NCBI RefSeq assembly: GCF_001316245.1
Contig: NZ_BBDM01000004.1
Location: forward strand, 109,902-173,901
Direction of reading: 5' to 3'
Origin: Vulcanisaeta sp. JCM 14467
Lineage (GTDB): Archaea; Thermoproteota; Thermoprotei; Thermoproteales; Thermocladiaceae
Length of the DNA stretch: 64,000 bases
Positions 39,492 to 49,060 of this stretch are shown piece after piece. The first letter of the stretch is position 1, and every line of letters begins with the position of its first letter. Under the pieces are notes generated by a model that saw only the letters and a list, made by a program, of their open reading frames with translations, searched no databases and was not told where the DNA came from. Both the position numbers and the translations under genes were made by a program.

Positions 39492-41236
39492 GTGAATGTT
39501 AGGCTCGTCATTGACTATGATTACCTAAGACCGAGTGTGGTCTTCGTGGTTGATTACTCGAAACCAGGGCACAAAGCCGTTGCTGAGTCCAGGATTAAGT
39601 GCTCGGGGTTTTAGGCCTGGGTCACGTGTGTAGTGCCTTATTAGTTCAGTTGAGATTTTTCGCATTGGTATGTCTGGTGCTCTGGGTGAGACCATGGAAT
39701 TCAGCGTGGATTCATTGAGGAGGAACCGCTTCTGCATTGGCGTTAAGCGTGGTGGAGAGTACGTCTGCGGTGGCGATGCTAGTGAGGAGAAGAGAGACAA
39801 GACCGTTGGTTTGCTGGCTGAGGCGATTAATCGAATGCTACGCTGGCATGTTTGGGAAACATGGTGGGTCGAGGAGGTAATGGATGAGTGGTTAGAGAAG
39901 CGAGATAGGTTAGAACTTCAATTACGAGGAAAGTACAACGATGATGTTGTTAATGACCTACTAAGGCTTGTTGACAAGTTCATAGGCTACAACGAGCAGT
40001 TCTTGAATTACTGGCGCGAGGTCGGCAATGAGGTTGAGAAGCTGATTGAGGACCTAATTAACGGTAGGGCTGAGGTAGTCATTAGGAGCGAGGGCGTATC
40101 AGGAATAAGCGTGCATGGAGAGCACATAACGCTGAAGGTTAATAGGACAAATACTAGCATAACGGTTCACATAACGCCAAAGGGCCTTGAGGGTATGACG
40201 ATTAGGGTGCCTGACGTATTCAGGAAGACGATGAGCAGGAAGGAGTATAGGAAGTTCGTTAAGAGGGTGCTTAGGGCGTTGAGGGGTGGCTTTGAGGAGA
40301 CTGATGGAACTATTAAGGAGGGTAAGGCTGCATGGGCACAGCACAAATATGGCAGGTGATTGTTTGGTCGCTTCTTTACCCAAGTGAGTTGTATGTTCTT
40401 GTGGATGTGATCAATGTTAATGAGGGTAGTGTGACGATTGCGTGGCGTTTAAGGACTAGCAATGAGGCGCTTAAGGGCAAAATGCTTAACAACGTCGATA
40501 AGCTAAGCGAGGAAGGATTACTGGCGTTTATGTTGGGTGCAGTGCTTGGTGATGGCTATGCGGATGTTGAGAAGCTTAAAATCAATGGCCGCGTCTATGA
40601 TGAGGCCGTGGTTAAGATTACGATGTCAGATGAGGAGTTTAAGAAGTGGGAGCCGCTGTTAGAGAGGTTGAAGGGCATGGGCCTTAACTGGAGACCTGAC
40701 CCAGCCGGTGATGGCGTAGTGACGTGAGGTTCTACGGAAGCAACGCCATCAATTTAGCAGGGGCTATGATTAACGTTCTACCGCCAATTCTACGTGACAT
40801 CCTCGATGCTTTAGGCTTCGAGAAGTGGGAGAGGATTAAGCGAATAGCCGAGATGGAGGTGAAGTACAGAAGGGGTGAGTCCCAAGTCATCGTGGCCGGT
40901 TACAAGTTCACAGTGAATGCTCGAGATGCTGTGTTGGTGCATAAGGCTAAGGATAGGGTCGAGGCCGAGGAGATCATTGATGCGTTGAGGGCCGTGTATG
41001 GTGATGAGTTTTATACTTATGTTAATAAGAGCGGTAAATACCTAGCCGTCATAATACCCATGTACGTGTTTGAAAGGTATGACGAAATTAAGAAACAAGT
41101 CATTGAGGTACTATGCAGAAAACTTGAGAGGACTAAGGACGAGAGAAAGAAACAAACTATACTCAAGCACTTAATAAGATTAGCGACACTGAGGACTTCT
41201 CTGAAACTATTAATCAACACTACATCACTTACTTAA
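39492..41236 (+). pseudogene. paREP2b-like protein gene, frame broken at several points
   Basis: The pieces read VNVRLVIDYDYLRPSVVFVV near 39492, EIFRIGMSGALGETMEF from about 39650, a helical middle with EVVIRSEGVSGISVHGEHI, then LYPSELYVLVDVINVNEGSV and LLAFMLGAVLGDGYADVEKL, and finally RFYGSNAINLAGAMINVLPP. The arrangement recalls the paREP2b repeat-family proteins of Pyrobaculum and relatives; GAVLGDGYAD also resembles a LAGLIDADG-type motif. Breaks are near 39600-39660, 40335 and 40719 (G to GG). Some breaks may be sequence error, but the in-frame TAG and TAA-rich 5' part suggest real decay. I assign family by memory of pattern only. Confidence 0.5.
41191..41219 (+). repeat. Right copy of the 28/29-nt direct repeat
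   Basis: This matches 39156-39183, including the identical 16 bases at 41204-41219. It lies in the last codons of the paREP2b-like gene. Together the copies bracket about 2.0 kb. Confidence 0.55.
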
Positions 41237-41273
41237 TTAAAAGCCTAATTAATAGCGCAAGAACAACAATCAC

Positions 41274-41645
41274 GTGGTAAGGAAGAGGGCCAGGGAAGCC
41301 ATGCAGGAGCTTAATCATCAATTGAATTGGCCTATTAGGTTAAGGGAGTTATCGATAAGGCTTCAGGATAAATCGTATAAAATGGCTCAGGAGGCAATTA
41401 AGCTATATGTTGATGGATCATTAAGTCGGGATGCTGTTATGGAGATAATAAGGCTCAGCGGTGTTTCATTAAGCAGGTACGTAAATCCTAGGAAGTACCT
41501 GCTCTATGATGGCGATACTGAGGTGATCAATGAGACTGAGGATGTGATAATCGATGATGAGGAGGTTGTTGATGATTACGTTAGGGAGGTTGAGGAGGAG
41601 TACGTTGGTCAAGGCGTGATTAGGAGGTTGATGGGTCATGATTGA
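41274..41645 (+). CDS. Unknown protein with strongly acidic C-terminus (first of a two-gene module)
   Basis: The product has 123 residues, starting at GTG 41274. The N-terminal two thirds are helical and basic (WPIRLRELSIRLQDKSYKMA, then a possible DNA-binding unit AVMEIIRLSGVSLSRYVNPR). The last third is very acidic (DVIIDDEEVVDDYVREVEEE). I recognise no family. It overlaps the next gene by eight bases, so the two are translationally linked. The acidic protein followed by a basic partner recalls antitoxin/toxin pairs, but that is conjecture. Confidence 0.5.
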   Translation: MVRKRAREAMQELNHQLNWPIRLRELSIRLQDKSYKMAQEAIKLYVDGSLSRDAVMEIIRLSGVSLSRYVNPRKYLLYDGDTEVINETEDVIIDDEEVVDDYVREVEEEYVGQGVIRRLMGHD

Positions 41646-42024
41646 TGAGTTAATAAGGAGGTACGGCAGGTACATGGGGGGAATAGATTATGAGAAGGTG
41701 CTAAATGACTTGGCGAGTGAGGAGGATAGGCTTAGAGAAATAGAAAGAAAGCTAATAGGCATGGAGACAGGACCACAAATAAACTACGGAAAACTAAGAG
41801 AACTTGAGAGGAGACAACTAATCCTCAAGTACATAGAATTGAAAAACCAGGAAAGAAGAATGCTCGAGCTAATTAAGGAACTAAAGTTAAGAGGATACAC
41901 AAAGAATGAGGTGACCAAGGCAATAAAGATACTAAGAAAAATAAGAAGGCAGTTACGCATAATTAGGCAGGAACTAAAAATAATTAATGAGGACCCACAA
42001 ACCAACAAAAGACTTAAAAACTGA
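41638..42024 (+). CDS. Unknown basic coiled-coil protein (second of a two-gene module)
   Basis: The 128 residues are predicted to be nearly all helix, with heptad-like patterns (LASEEDRLREIERKLIGM, LRELERRQLILKYIELKNQE) and a very basic C-terminal half (KILRKIRRQLRIIRQELKII). The RGYTKNEVTKAIKIL segment could be a small helix-turn-helix. From about 41760 on, the sequence turns A-rich, unlike the flanking genes. It ends 19 bases before tRNA-Glu. Function unknown. Confidence 0.5.
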   Translation: MIDELIRRYGRYMGGIDYEKVLNDLASEEDRLREIERKLIGMETGPQINYGKLRELERRQLILKYIELKNQERRMLELIKELKLRGYTKNEVTKAIKILRKIRRQLRIIRQELKIINEDPQTNKRLKN

Positions 42025-42043
42025 CGTATTTAATGTGCAATGA

Positions 42044-42121
42044 GCCCCGGTCGTATAGCCCGGTCAAGTATGCGGGCCTCTCGAGCCCGTGACCCGGGTT
42101 CAAATCCCGGCCGGGGCACCA
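42044..42121 (+). tRNA. tRNA-Glu (CTC), 3' CCA encoded
   Basis: The acceptor stem GCCCCGG pairs with CCGGGGC, the D arm has GG in the loop, the anticodon stem CGGGC/GCCCG encloses loop CTCTCGA (anticodon CTC), and the T stem CCGGG/CCCGG encloses TTCAAAT. Discriminator A is followed by CCA at 42119-42121. There is no intron. Confidence 0.93.
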
Positions 42122-42365
42122 GGTCTTCAATTCTAAATTCCACTGCTGGGTAAATAAACACCGTATGGTATGAGCTTCTCAAACCAGATGATAAAATGAC
42201 CCATTATTCCTAACTTGCATGAATCATTATTCTATATTTTATATTTTTAACTATTGTTAATTATATATTAGTACGTAGTAAAAGAGCTTCATGAATAACC
42301 AAGGCTCTTGCATATTTTATAAGAGAGATAATACTTTAAAAAAAGGAATTACTAAAAACAATTTT

Positions 42366-44249
42366 ATGGCGAACCCACCTGAGACAGGGCCCGAGGTTAG
42401 TGAAAAGAGGGCAGTCCAAAGCGATAAACAGTTGAGAAGAGCTCTGAGCCAATGGGACATATCGTTCTTGGTTATAGGTGCAATGATTGGTAGTGGTTGG
42501 TTATTTGGTTCCCTTGGTGCAGCGGCTAAGGCGGGCCCTGCTGCTGTATTGTCCTGGATAATCGCTGGCATCCTAATGATCTTCATAGCACTCGCATACG
42601 CAGAGATCGGCGGCATGTTACCAAAGAGTGGCGGTATCGTTAGGTACCCACAGTACACGCATGGCGGCTTCGCCTCATACATACTGGGCTGGGCATACTT
42701 CCTAAGCGCTGTATCTGTCGCGCCTTCCGAGGCCATAGCCGCAGTGCAATACATGTCTAGTTACTTACCGCAATTAATGTCTAATGGATTACTGACGCCA
42801 CTTGGCACATTAGTCGCAGCAGTCCTGGTAGTGTTCTTCTTCCTCCTTAATTGGTATGGTGTTCATGTTATGGGTAAGACGAATACGGGTGTTGGTTGGT
42901 GGAAGCTACTAATACCATCACTAACATTCATCCTGCTAATGGTCCTCGCAATGCACACGGTCAACTTCTCAGGACTGCCAGGTGGCTTCGTACCTTACGG
43001 TTGGTCCGCGGTATTCCTGGCAATACCAACTCAGGGTATAGCCTACGCTTACCTGGGCTTTAGGCAGGGAATTGATTACAGTGGTGAGGCTAGGAGGGCT
43101 ACTGACGTGGTTTGGGGTACAATACTTGGTTATGCAATTGTTATGTTCATCTACGTGATGCTTCAGGTCGCGTTCGTGGGAGCGGTTAATTGGAGTGCCA
43201 TTAAGGTTAGTCCAGGTAATTGGCAGGCATTATCCACCTCAGTAATAAGTAGTGGGCCATTCTATGAGATAATGGCTAAAAGTGGTATTGCGATACTTGC
43301 GGTCTTTGCCGTGATATTACTCATAGATGCAATAGTCTCACCATCAGGTACGGGTTGGATCTACATAGGCACCACGGCTAGGACGATATATGGCATGGCC
43401 GCTGATGGTCACTTACCACAAGCGTTCCTTAAGCTTAATAGGTTCAGGGTACCTCTATGGCCGACAATAGCGGCTCTGGTGCTTGGCCTACTATTTCTAT
43501 TGCCATTCCCAACATGGTATTCCATATCAACATTTATAACAACTACGACAGTATTTACATACATAATTGGCGGGCCATCATTAATGACGCTAAGGAGGAC
43601 AGCGCCAAATGCTAATAGGCCGATTAAGTTGCCCGCGGCCTCGGTAATTGGTGCGATAGCCACAATAGCTGCTTACTTAATAGTCTACTGGTCTACCTTC
43701 TACTCCCTATGGTTTGCAGTGGCCCTAATATTCGCTGGTTTGCCACTATTTTATATGTACACCATGGTTAATAGGTATGGTGCAAGTAGGACTGCGGGCA
43801 TAATCTCCGGAATAGTATACTGGGCAATACTTATTGTCGCTACGTACTTCTTGATATACTTACCGATAATAGCCCCAACTGGTTGGCCTGTCAATGACAA
43901 TCTGATTAAACTCAAGCCAATATATATCATTGATTTTATTAGTTACGTGGTGATCATGGCGGCTACAACGGTTGGATTCACGCTGTTTGTCGCATCAACG
44001 GCTAGGGATCGCGATACTGCGATGAAGCATGTGAGGGCTGGTTGGTGGATTGTTGCTACGATATTCTCAGCATATGTGCTATCATTCTTAGGTTACTTCA
44101 ATTATGTTTTTCAGACGTCAATAATACCGTTCCCATGGGACACCATAATTGCTGCCCTGGTAGCCCTTGGGCTTTACCTATATGGTTCCTATAGCGGCAT
44201 TCTCACTGAGGACTTGGTTGTTGCGTTGAGGGAGCTTGGTGGTGTTTAA
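42366..44249 (+). CDS. APC-superfamily amino-acid permease
   Basis: The product begins MANPPETGPEVSEKRAVQSD and has about twelve or more membrane helices. The first carries SFLVIGAMIGSGWLFGSLGA, the family's Gly-rich substrate/Na+ site, and AYAEIGGMLPKSGGIVRYP follows. A longer frame starts at ATG 42291, but the conserved part begins after 42366, which has an AT-rich upstream region. At about 627 residues it is longer than usual for the family (450-500), with extra C-terminal helices. The amino-acid substrate is unknown. Confidence 0.88.
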   Translation: MANPPETGPEVSEKRAVQSDKQLRRALSQWDISFLVIGAMIGSGWLFGSLGAAAKAGPAAVLSWIIAGILMIFIALAYAEIGGMLPKSGGIVRYPQYTHGGFASYILGWAYFLSAVSVAPSEAIAAVQYMSSYLPQLMSNGLLTPLGTLVAAVLVVFFFLLNWYGVHVMGKTNTGVGWWKLLIPSLTFILLMVLAMHTVNFSGLPGGFVPYGWSAVFLAIPTQGIAYAYLGFRQGIDYSGEARRATDVVWGTILGYAIVMFIYVMLQVAFVGAVNWSAIKVSPGNWQALSTSVISSGPFYEIMAKSGIAILAVFAVILLIDAIVSPSGTGWIYIGTTARTIYGMAADGHLPQAFLKLNRFRVPLWPTIAALVLGLLFLLPFPTWYSISTFITTTTVFTYIIGGPSLMTLRRTAPNANRPIKLPAASVIGAIATIAAYLIVYWSTFYSLWFAVALIFAGLPLFYMYTMVNRYGASRTAGIISGIVYWAILIVATYFLIYLPIIAPTGWPVNDNLIKLKPIYIIDFISYVVIMAATTVGFTLFVASTARDRDTAMKHVRAGWWIVATIFSAYVLSFLGYFNYVFQTSIIPFPWDTIIAALVALGLYLYGSYSGILTEDLVVALRELGGV

Positions 44250-44281
44250 GCGTTCAATTTCTTAAAAACTCCCTTCAAAAT

Positions 44282-44300
44282 AAGTCAATTTTTTTGACTT
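44282..44300. repeat. Inverted repeat between the permease and dihydrolipoamide dehydrogenase genes
   Basis: AAGTCAA (44282-44288) and TTGACTT (44294-44300) are perfect arms around a T5 spacer, just upstream of a TATA-like aataaattta before GTG 44337. It could end permease transcription or serve as an operator for the downstream gene. Confidence 0.45.
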
Positions 44301-44336
44301 AAAAACAAATAAATTTAATACATATTTGTCCTATCC

Positions 44337-45789
44337 GTGCTTGGTAAATACCCAGTATTCCCACCCACGGACTCCGAATTTGAGGATCCGCCAAAGTTGG
44401 ATAAGTATGACGTTGTTGTGATAGGTGGTGGTGGGGGTGGTTATCACGGAGCCTTTGAGTTGAGTAAGGGTGGTCTTAGGGTTTTGATGGTTGATGATAA
44501 GGGTAATCTGGGCGGTAACTGCTTTATGAGGGCTGTATACCGTCTAAGGCTGTCTATATGACGATTTACCTAATGGAGAAGATGAGGGGCATACTTAATA
44601 GTGTTGGTAATAAGGACATAAACGCGGTTAGGGTTCTTTGGGAGAATGCCATTGACCATAAGGACAACATACAATACATTAGGTATCTACAGCACATTAG
44701 GGAGGTTAAGGAGCATGAGAATGTGGACTTTGTTAAGGGGATTGCCGAGGTTATTGATGAGCATAGGGTTAGGGTTAGGGCCGTTGATGGTTCCTGGACT
44801 AAGGATATCGAGGCAGGCAGTTATTAATTGCCACAGGCTCGGTGCCCATCAAAATACCCGTACCGGGCGCGGACTTAACCATTGGTAGTCAGGAATTGTT
44901 TGGTTATAGGACTGGTTATAGGAAGATGCCGAGTGATGTCGTAATAATTGGTGGTGGGTACATAGGTGTTGAGGTTGCGTCCGTTCTCGGTTCCATAGGG
45001 ATTAAGGCAACCATTGTGGAGATGCTGCCCAGGATACTGGCGGGTTGGGATAGTAGCATTGTTTCTAAGATTGAGGAGAAACTCAGGTCTAAGGGTGTTG
45101 AGATACTCACGAACTCGAAGGTAGTAGGCATTAAGGTTGAGGGCGGTCAGAAGGTTGTTGAGTTCGAGAGACCAGATGGTAGTAAGGGCTATGTGACTGG
45201 TTCTGAGGTCATAATGGCCGTTGGTAGGAAGCCATACGTTGAGGGCCTTGACAGGCTCGGCATTGTTGAGAAGGGTCACGTTGAGGTTGACTCATCAATG
45301 AAGACAAAGGCGCCAAACATATACGCGGCTGGTGATGTCCTGGGCAAGTACATGCTATACCATGCGGCGGTTAAGGAGTCAGTGGTGGCTGCGTGGAACA
45401 TGCTCCACGGTAAGCCAATTTATGAGGTTAATTTCAACTCGATACCAATGACAATATTCACAGAGCCTGAGGCGGCAATGGTTGGGTTAAGCGAGGATGC
45501 GGCCAAGGCTAGGGGTATTAATTACGTGACCGTCTCTTACCCACTCGAGGATGATGCGTATGCGCAGATAATGGGTGTTAGGGAGGGGTGGGTTAAGCTG
45601 ATTATTGAGAGGGAGAGCCAGAGGATCATTGGTGGTGTTGTCTATGGTGAGGCGGCTTCGATGATCATTAACGAGATAGCGCTTGCAGTTGCCGTGAATG
45701 CAAGGGTTAAGGACATAGCCTTACTGGCTCATCAGCACCCAACGATATTTGAGTCCATTGATAGGGCTGCTATTAGGTTCTCCCTATGA
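44337..45789 (+). CDS. lpdA: Dihydrolipoamide dehydrogenase-family flavoprotein, two frameshifts
   Basis: The family reoxidises dihydrolipoamide with NAD+ (E3 of 2-oxoacid dehydrogenase or glycine cleavage complexes). The frame starts at GTG 44337. The FAD motif is VVVIGGGGGGYHGAFELSKG. One T added at 44523-44525 restores the redox disulfide CFYEGCIPSKAVYM. One C added at 44814 restores IEARQLLIATGSVPIKIP. Then come VVIIGGGYIGVEVASVLGS (NAD), NIYAAGDVLG and the C-terminal active-site HQHPTIFESI, with Gln for the usual Ala/Pro position. About 484 residues. No lipoyl E2 gene is nearby. Confidence 0.9.
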
Positions 45790-45897
45790 TTATATATTCA
45801 TAACTATTTATAATTATTTAAAAGAACAATTATATATTCATTTAAATTAAAAGCCAATTAAGGGAAATTAAATCCGCGGGAAGGAGGCTAAGTCAAT

Positions 45898-46227
45898 ATG
45901 AGCAGGAGAATTTGGAAATGCTATAGGTGCGGTGAGGAGATCGTTGAGGGCATGAAGTTCACGTTTACAAGGATGGGTCCAATTCATTGGGAGTGCTTTA
46001 GGGCTGAGGTGCGTGATAAGTTTAGTGGTAATGTCCCTGAGGATGTCAATGTAGTGCTTGACCTACTTGATTATTACGCTGATGGTATTGTCAAGATTAA
46101 GGAGCTTGAGACGAGGGCTTCATCGGATGGTTTGAGGCAGGAGCTTATGGTTAGGAGGAAGGTCATTGAGGGTGAGATGGCTAAGTTGATGGGTGAGTTA
46201 AATAGGATGCTTTATGGTAATGCCTAA
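45898..46227 (+). CDS. DUF2175-like archaeal zinc-binding protein
   Basis: The 109 residues begin with a compact metal site, WKCYRCGEEIVEGMKFTFT followed by IHWECFRAE, giving CxxC and HxxC ligands. A helical tail follows. This matches my memory of the DUF2175 family of crenarchaea. A 13-nt direct repeat, ATTATATATTCAT, occurs twice in the upstream 109-base gap. Function unknown. Confidence 0.7.
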   Translation: MSRRIWKCYRCGEEIVEGMKFTFTRMGPIHWECFRAEVRDKFSGNVPEDVNVVLDLLDYYADGIVKIKELETRASSDGLRQELMVRRKVIEGEMAKLMGELNRMLYGNA

Positions 46228-46283
46228 TCATATCTTAGTATTTATGAGGAACGTTTAAATTCTAGTATTTAACGTATTATGTC

Positions 46284-47406
46284 GTGAGTGAGAGCTACTT
46301 TGAGAGGATTAGGAATGTTTATAATAAATTGAATAGCCTATTCTTTAAGTATGAGAATGAGGTCCTTGGCGCATTAATGGCTACACTATCGAGGGAGAAT
46401 TACCTACTGGTTGGCCCGCCGGGCACGGCGAAGACGACCCTAGTCTATGCACTATCCAAGCTACTGAATGCCAAGTGGTTTTATAGGCAGTTGACAAAGT
46501 TCACGGATCTTGAGGAGATCCTGGGTCCAATAAACATTGCCAAGCTACTTGATGGTAAGGTGGAGAGGATCTACGCGAACTCAATAGTTGAGAGTGAGTT
46601 TGCGCTGCTTGATGAGATTTTCAACGCCTCAAGCGCAATACTGAATACCCTACTCTCAATACTCAATGAGAGGGTTGTCTATGATGGTGAGAAGGTTGTG
46701 CCAGTGAAGACCTGGACCGTGTTCGGCGCGAGTAATAGGATCCCTGACGAGGAGGAGTTGCAAGCTCTCTACGATAGGTTCCCGCTCAGAGTCTTCACGG
46801 AGTGGGTTAGCCCTGACGATACTGAGCCCTGATAATCAAGGTTGGGAGTTGAGGATGGACCTGGAGAGGATGGAGCCCCTGGCAACCATGGATGACGTGC
46901 AAGCCGTTAATAAGATAATTACTCAATACGTGTATGACCACATAAAGGACATATCGAAGGTCATAAGCCCATTAATAGCCAACTACGTGGAGCATATACC
47001 AATTAGTAATAGGACTAGGGTTAAGGTTCCCATGTACGTGGCACGTACTTAATGCTCCATGGGATAAATATTGGCCGTGTTGAGTTAACGCCATCGCTGT
47101 TGAGTTGGTACGATAAAGGTGTTGAGGTACCTGGTTAGTAATAAGGATCAGTTAAGCGAGTATAATTCATTTGCGACCGTGCACATGCCCGAGGACCTGC
47201 TAAGGTTAAGTGAGTTGCTCAGTGAGGCTAAGGCGTTAATAAATAATGAGGTTTATGATGAGGCTAGGCAGAGGATTAGGGATGCCAGGGAATTACTGGG
47301 TCAAATAAGGAGTAGGTGGGATGCGGTAATGACTAAGTTGTACGCGGATGAGATAAGTGAATTAGAGGATTTACTAAAGAGATTAGAGGATGCGTTAAGT
47401 AAGTGA
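46284..47406 (+). CDS. MoxR/RavA-family AAA+ ATPase, about four frame breaks
   Basis: MoxR ATPases act as chaperones that usually work with a von Willebrand A protein. The frame starts at GTG 46284. Walker A is VGPPGTAKTTLVYALSKLL and Walker B FALLDEIFNASSAILNTLLS, followed by TVFGASNRIPDEEELQALYD. Two repairs (CCC to CCCC near 46827-46829; GG to GGG at 46840-46841) continue it as EPLIIKGWELRMDLERMEPL. Further breaks near 47048 and 47110 lead to LRYLVSNKDQLSEYN and a C-terminal helical lid. About 375 residues. No VWA partner gene is adjacent. Confidence 0.85.
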
Positions 47407-47423
47407 GGGTAAGCGTTAATGCC

Positions 47424-47798
47424 CTAACCCTGCCTACGCAACCGCAATATTTCACGTATAATCGACGCCACGGCATTCATGAGATTAGGTGGTGCGCCGT
47501 ACAGTCTCATATCCGTTAGTACGTCGCTTAACAGCTCATTCAATCCCTCAATAACGACGCCAGAACCCTCCAACTCCCTCAACTCCTGACTCAACACCTT
47601 AAGGTATATGTATGAGACTACGAAAAACCTAGTCCTAAAGTCATCAGCATTACCTGGTGGGCAATTAAACGTGTTGATGGGTTCCTCCCTACAAACCTCG
47701 TTAATATCAACGCCGAGCCCCCTCAGGTAATTAATCAATAACTGCGGCTCCCTGACCATTACCCAAAAGGACTCCCTAACATTAACCACAGGAATCAC
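47424..47798 (-). CDS. Hypothetical helical protein downstream of a glycosyltransferase
   Basis: The 124 residues include ESFWVMVREPQLLINYLRGL, two Cys (NEVCREEP, FNCPPGNAD) and a helical C-terminus with VASIIREILRLRRQG. It overlaps the glycosyltransferase stop by four bases, so it is probably translationally coupled to it. No family is recognised. Confidence 0.55.
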   Translation of the reverse strand: MIPVVNVRESFWVMVREPQLLINYLRGLGVDINEVCREEPINTFNCPPGNADDFRTRFFVVSYIYLKVLSQELRELEGSGVVIEGLNELLSDVLTDMRLYGAPPNLMNAVASIIREILRLRRQG

Positions 47799-48985
47799 CC
47801 AAGGGGCTTCTCATGCATCAGCCTTATGGCGTCCATCACAGTGAATGCCCGACCCCTCCAATTAATTGACTTGGTAAGCATTGTCTTAATTATTACAAGC
47901 CAGGAAAAGTATACGTTAAGTATCGAAGCCAGTGCCAGCAGCATTGAGTACCTCCCTGTTATGTTCATGCTGTAAAACCCATCAAGACCCCTTATACTGC
48001 TTATCCTCACGTAATCCTTAACAACGCCGAGAATAAACGGTAAAAGCCCAGGTATAATAAACCAAGCATTAGTAAGCGAAAGGGCTACGGCAATTGGAGG
48101 AGTCACCACGTACAGTGTGTATGAAGCCGCATAGAGCAGGAAACCCCTAAACCCATAAACCCTGACATACCACAACTGCCTAACAGCCCAGTTAAAGGCA
48201 TCCCTGACACCCACATCCTCAAGCGTCAGAACCAGGGACTCTGGAACGAACTCAATGCCGAGACCCTCCCTATGCACGAAGTGGGTTATCACGTAATCAT
48301 CACTTAGGTAATACGGTAAGTAATCACGGACTCCCCATTTATCTAGCACCCATTTCCAAACAGCCGTAGAACCACCCCAGGTAAACCTAGCCACTGGATT
48401 CTGCATCGCCGTTATACCAATCATATTAAAGCTAGCCCTCAATAACGAACCAAGACCAAGCCTCCTAAGCGGAACGTAGAACCTATACGTCGTGGCAGCA
48501 CCCGAGCCATTAATTAGGGAAGATACCAAATTCCTAAGCCAATGCCTATGAACGAGGGCATCACTATCAACAAAAACAACCACATCACTATTCACGTGCT
48601 TAAGGGCATGGGCCAACGCCTCGCCCTTACTATGCCCACCCCTATTAATCAGTATTGAGGCATCGACATTAAGTCCCCTAATTGCGTCCTTAATAATGCC
48701 GTATGCGGGGTCTCTCTCATCATCGAGTACGAAGATGTAATCCCTACGGCCTGGATAGTCCTGATTAAGAACGCTGATTATGTTATTCCTAATATTTTGA
48801 TCCAAACCCCTGACAGGCATTATCACAGTGACGTGGGGATAACGGGCATTACCATTAATCGACCTATTAATCCTCTTTCTACTCCTCCAATACTTAACCT
48901 CAAAATAGAGGGAGAGCAGTGATGATAGTGCTGACGCAATAACAATCATCGCGCCAATAATAACCAGGGCTAATAATACCATCAC
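47795..48985 (-). CDS. Membrane-bound family 2 glycosyltransferase
   Basis: The 396 residues start with a membrane helix, then a GT-A catalytic domain: VTVIMPVRGLDQNIRNNIIS, VFVDSDALVHRHWL (the DxD metal motif) and LSDDYVITHFVHREG, followed by the RQLWYVRVYGFRG region (Q/RxxRW-like). Three to four C-terminal membrane helices follow. The layout resembles ceramide glucosyltransferase-like (GT21) or dolichyl-phosphate-linked enzymes. The likely role is synthesis of lipid-linked or surface glycans; the sugar is unknown. Confidence 0.85.
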   Translation of the reverse strand: MMVLLALVIIGAMIVIASALSSLLSLYFEVKYWRSRKRINRSINGNARYPHVTVIMPVRGLDQNIRNNIISVLNQDYPGRRDYIFVLDDERDPAYGIIKDAIRGLNVDASILINRGGHSKGEALAHALKHVNSDVVVFVDSDALVHRHWLRNLVSSLINGSGAATTYRFYVPLRRLGLGSLLRASFNMIGITAMQNPVARFTWGGSTAVWKWVLDKWGVRDYLPYYLSDDYVITHFVHREGLGIEFVPESLVLTLEDVGVRDAFNWAVRQLWYVRVYGFRGFLLYAASYTLYVVTPPIAVALSLTNAWFIIPGLLPFILGVVKDYVRISSIRGLDGFYSMNITGRYSMLLALASILNVYFSWLVIIKTMLTKSINWRGRAFTVMDAIRLMHEKPLG

Positions 48986-49060
48986 CTAAGGATTACGGTA
49001 ATGATTTTTAAGCTATTACAACTGAAAGTCTCGCCCTTTAGGGTGGGGAGGAGGTCAGCG

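Noticed and set aside
39525..39800. Minus-strand ORF of 91 residues over the paREP2b-like region
   Set aside because: It is antisense to a better-supported coding frame and has low-complexity composition.
41204..41219. tRNA-Glu as attachment site of the 39-41 kb element
   Set aside because: No second copy of the tRNA 3' end apart from the T-arm bases shared with other tRNAs; the bracketing repeat is unrelated to the tRNA.
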